Assembly (NCBI GenBank): GCA_002197995.1 | Contig: NGZR01000003.1 | Span: 1,860,001-1,924,000 of the forward strand | Direction of reading: 5' to 3' | DNA length: 64,000 nucleotides | Source of the DNA: Gaeumannomyces sp. JS-464 | Lineage: Eukaryota; Ascomycota; Sordariomycetes; Magnaporthales; Magnaporthaceae | In this document: positions 61,408 through 64,000 of the stretch, one piece after another | Layout of the letters: each line of letters starts with the position of its first letter | Numbering within the stretch: position 1 is the first letter of the stretch | Notes under the pieces: model-generated | What the model saw: only the letters and a program-made list of their open reading frames with translations | What the model was told of the DNA's origin: nothing | Databases searched by the model: none | Translations under genes and position numbers: made by a program

Positions 61408-62576
61408 ATGACGAACAGCCACAAGCGAGGCCCTTGGTCGCAGGCCGAGGACCACCAGCTCATGACGCTCGTGTCGCACCAGGGCGCGCTCAACTGGGTC
61501 CGCATCGCGCAGTTCCTGGGCACAAGGACGCCCAAGCAGTGCCGCGAGCGGTACCACCAGAACCTCAAGCCGAGCCTGAACCACGAGCCCATCTCGCCCG
61601 AGGAGGGCGCGCAGATCGAGCGCATGGTGCACGAGATGGGCAAGCGCTGGGCCGAGATCGCGGCCGGCTGCACAACCGCTCCGACAACGCCGTCAAGAAC
61701 TGGTGGAACGGGAGCCAGAACCGCCGGAAGCGCGACGGCAGGCGCAAAACGAGCTACGGCGGCCACCACCACGTCCCAGCCGGCAACCACCCTCACCACG
61801 GCGCCTCCTCGCAGCAGCACTGTTTGTCTTCGCCCGTCGACTCGGCCCCGGCACACCACCACCACCACCATGATGCGCACCCAGCAGCATTAGGGCCGCA
61901 CCACCACCATCACCCGCACGCCCGCCTCCTGGCCTCCTACGACATGCCGGAGCCCTCGTACAGCCGCATAGGCCCGCTCGCCATGCGGTCCCTCGCCGAC
62001 ATCCCGCGCACCCTGCCCAACACCCTCCCGCCCCTGGCGCGCCCAATGCCCCGGCCACTATCCCCGACCTTCAACAGCCGGCAGTACGACACGCCGCTCC
62101 CCTCGCCCTCGGCCCTGTCTCCAGGAGCCGACAGCGTCGACGGCGGGCCGGCCCCGTCGCTCATGTCGGACAACGGCTCGTCCTACAGCACCTCGCCGCG
62201 CGCCTCGAACCGGGACCTGGGGTCGCCCATGGACCTGCCGCCGCTCAAGAACCTCGCCGTCCGGCGCGGGAGCCGGTCGTACGACTACCACCATCACCAC
62301 CACCACCCGTACCAGCGCCCGGGGTCCCTGTCACCCGCGGACGTCAAGCTGCCGGGCTTCAGCTCGCTGGCCGCCTCGTCGTACAAGGGGCCCGCCGGCC
62401 CGGAGCACTACTCGCCCAGGACGCACCACTCGCACCTGCCCACGGCCCCAAGCTCGCCCGTCAACAACCTGCCGGCGCTGAGGATGCCGCAGCAGCAGCA
62501 GCCGCAGCAGCACCACGTCCACCACCGGGCGTCTGCGAGCCGGGACCGCTTGGGCATCTCCAGCCTCATCAGCTGA
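61408..62576 (+). CDS. flbD: FlbD/RCA-1 type R2R3 Myb regulator (one apparent frameshift)
   Basis: Myb DNA-binding regulator of conidiation (FlbD in Aspergillus nidulans, RCA-1 in Neurospora). Repeat 1 (about residues 5-54) contains KRGPWSQAEDHQLMTL, NWVRIAQFLGTRTPKQC and RERYHQNLKPSLNHEPI; repeat 2 (about 57-106) contains PEEGAQIERMVHEMGKRWAE and, after the frame change, LHNRSDNAVKNWWNGSQNRR. At 61660-61664 one base appears missing: adding a C turns IAAGCTT into IARRLHNR, the family consensus. The C-terminal two thirds is disordered, rich in Pro/Ser and polyhistidine (a run of six in the YDYHH segment), ending ISSLIS. Corrected length is about 389 residues. The ATG at 61408 (MTNSHKRGPW) is chosen because it starts just before the Myb repeat, as in the family; an upstream ATG at 61270 opens a short frame that ends before it and may be an upstream ORF. 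Confidence 0.9.
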
Positions 62577-64000
62577 GTTTGTTACCAGTGGCGGTTTATT
62601 CTTGTTGTTGTCGTCGTCGTCGTCTTTGCGTGCCTTAGTTCGCGTGCGTGGCCTCTCTGAGCCTCCTTGTCTCTCGATACCCACTTTCCATCTCTCGTTG
62701 CTGTCATTGAGGGAGGCTAGGCCTGTGATTTTTTTTTTTTGTTGTCTTTTTCTCTTTACTGTTGTGCGGGAACATCGGAAACATCATACCCCTGAAACTT
62801 TTATCGTATGATACCACCATGCGGAAAGGCGTCGTTCGTTTTTTTCTGTTTTCTTTTTTAAACCTGCCCCTATTCCCGTCGAGGCGGCATGCACCGGATA
62901 CCTTCATTTTAAAACCCTAAATTCTTTGGCTTTTTCTTGTTTATCTTTTTTTTTTTCTCTCCTGTATCACGACAAAAACCAAAACGCTTATTTCACTTTC
63001 GTCTTAAAGAGACCAGGCGAACCACCGGCCTTTTCTTATTTCCCTTTGTTTCTTTTCTTTTCTTCTCGGGACGGATCAAGAGCATCACATCATCCAAATC
63101 TCCCTCGAAAAAAAACAAAAACAAAAGAGGCTAATTCCAGAGGAACATAGAATCCTTGAGTCAGGTGGCAGTCTCATGTTTTACTACACTTTTTTTATTT
63201 TTTTTTATGTTGGCTTTCCCGTTCCTTTCATTATTTTCCTATGGGCACGCAAAAATCACGGTGGTGGGCACTTTTTTTTACGAGTCAAATATTTACACAG
63301 ACTCCTGTATCCAACGAGCGAGGGAGGCATTCGTTGTTTTGCGCAACACAAACAAACGGTCATTTGGAAAGGGGGTTTTGGTCTTTTGTCCTCTGTTTGG
63401 GAAAGTCTTAATGGCGTGGTTGATGTCAAAGGTTCTTGGTTGGGGTGGGAGGAAACGCGGATCTGGGACGGGAAACAGGGGGATTTTCTCTTGTGCACAT
63501 GGGCAAACTATTTCTCCGACGAAGAGCCGGCAGACTTCTCGTCGTTACAAAAACAATCAAACAATACCCTGATGTCCATCAAAATTGTCCCGGCTGTCAA
63601 ACACAGCGTGCCAGCCCAAGTGAGAAAAAAAAATGAACGAAAAAAAAAAAACCTTAGTTTGTATGCAGTGTTGGGAAACAATCTTCACGAATGGTAACTT
63701 AATCCCGTCGAGCGGCAACCAGTCCAGTACGTGATGAAAAAGGAGGGCCTGGGCGCTGCGGGCGGCTCGAAAGAGGGCTACCTATGCGCCTCGGCATCAG
63801 ACCGAGGCCCAGTAAACGAGCAAGAGATGGATGGATGGCTTTGTTACTCTGCAGCGGCGCGCCCGGGAAGAGGGGGGGACGACGGCGCCGAAAGGAGAAG
63901 GAAAACTCGAGCAAACGACGGGACGGACGGAACCACGTCAACCTGCGGGCGGCCAATGGGAGAGTGATTTTTCTGGGGCCCCGGGGGTCCCTCTACTACA
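62577..64000. other. 3' flank of flbD-like gene, no further gene seen
   Basis: T-rich sequence typical of a long 3' UTR, then intergenic DNA to the window edge. Short open frames only. Confidence 0.5.

Overview
This is a nuclear genomic window from a filamentous ascomycete (Pezizomycotina, most likely a Sordariomycete; the exact taxon cannot be read from the sequence). The reasons are short GT...CTRAC...AG introns of about 47-130 bases, GC-rich third codon positions, and a gene set of that clade: glutamine synthetase, Cdh1, Smc1, Rpl12, a GT41 O-GlcNAc transferase, Gpc1, a 2EXR-domain protein and an FlbD/RCA-1 Myb regulator. There is no sign of operons, CRISPR or bacterial features.

Layout. 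1-423: 5' end of glutamine synthetase (minus), cut by the window edge, followed by about 3 kb without a recognisable gene. 3.46-9.25 kb: a divergent pair of uncharacterised fungal genes, a 782-aa basic/serine-rich protein (minus) and a roughly 791-aa membrane protein (plus). 9.4-14.6 kb: an accessory island with a dispersed repeat family, a small secreted eight-cysteine protein, a broken gene resembling a GT25 glycosyltransferase, and a degenerate tandem repeat. 14.8-16.1 kb: 2EXR protein (minus). 17.6-19.6 kb: Cdh1 (minus). 21.6-22.9 kb: an extraordinary micro-exon gene (minus), 115 residues encoded by eleven phase-0 exons, ten of them only 15, 18 or 21 bases. 23.8-24.1 kb: another copy of the dispersed repeat. 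24.5-26.2 kb: Gpc1 (minus), divergent from Smc1 (27.6-31.7 kb, plus). 32.2-33.1 kb: Rpl12 (plus). 37.8-42.7 kb: O-GlcNAc transferase (plus). 42.7-61.4 kb: nearly 19 kb with no recognisable gene, rich in homopolymers and microsatellites. 61.4-62.6 kb: FlbD/RCA-1 Myb regulator (plus).

The genes are mostly independent housekeeping or regulatory loci. Cdh1 and Smc1 both serve chromosome segregation and the cell cycle, but nothing suggests co-regulation.

Two points matter for reading the annotation. First, six conserved genes carry at least ten apparent single-base insertions or deletions, several in homopolymers and including essential genes such as SMC1 and RPL12. These are most simply consensus errors in the assembly, so the affected genes are reported as intact loci with frameshifts. 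Second, the micro-exon gene at 21.6-22.9 kb is the most unusual object here. Its exon lengths, phase, branch points and continuous helical translation support each other, and I do not recognise its family.
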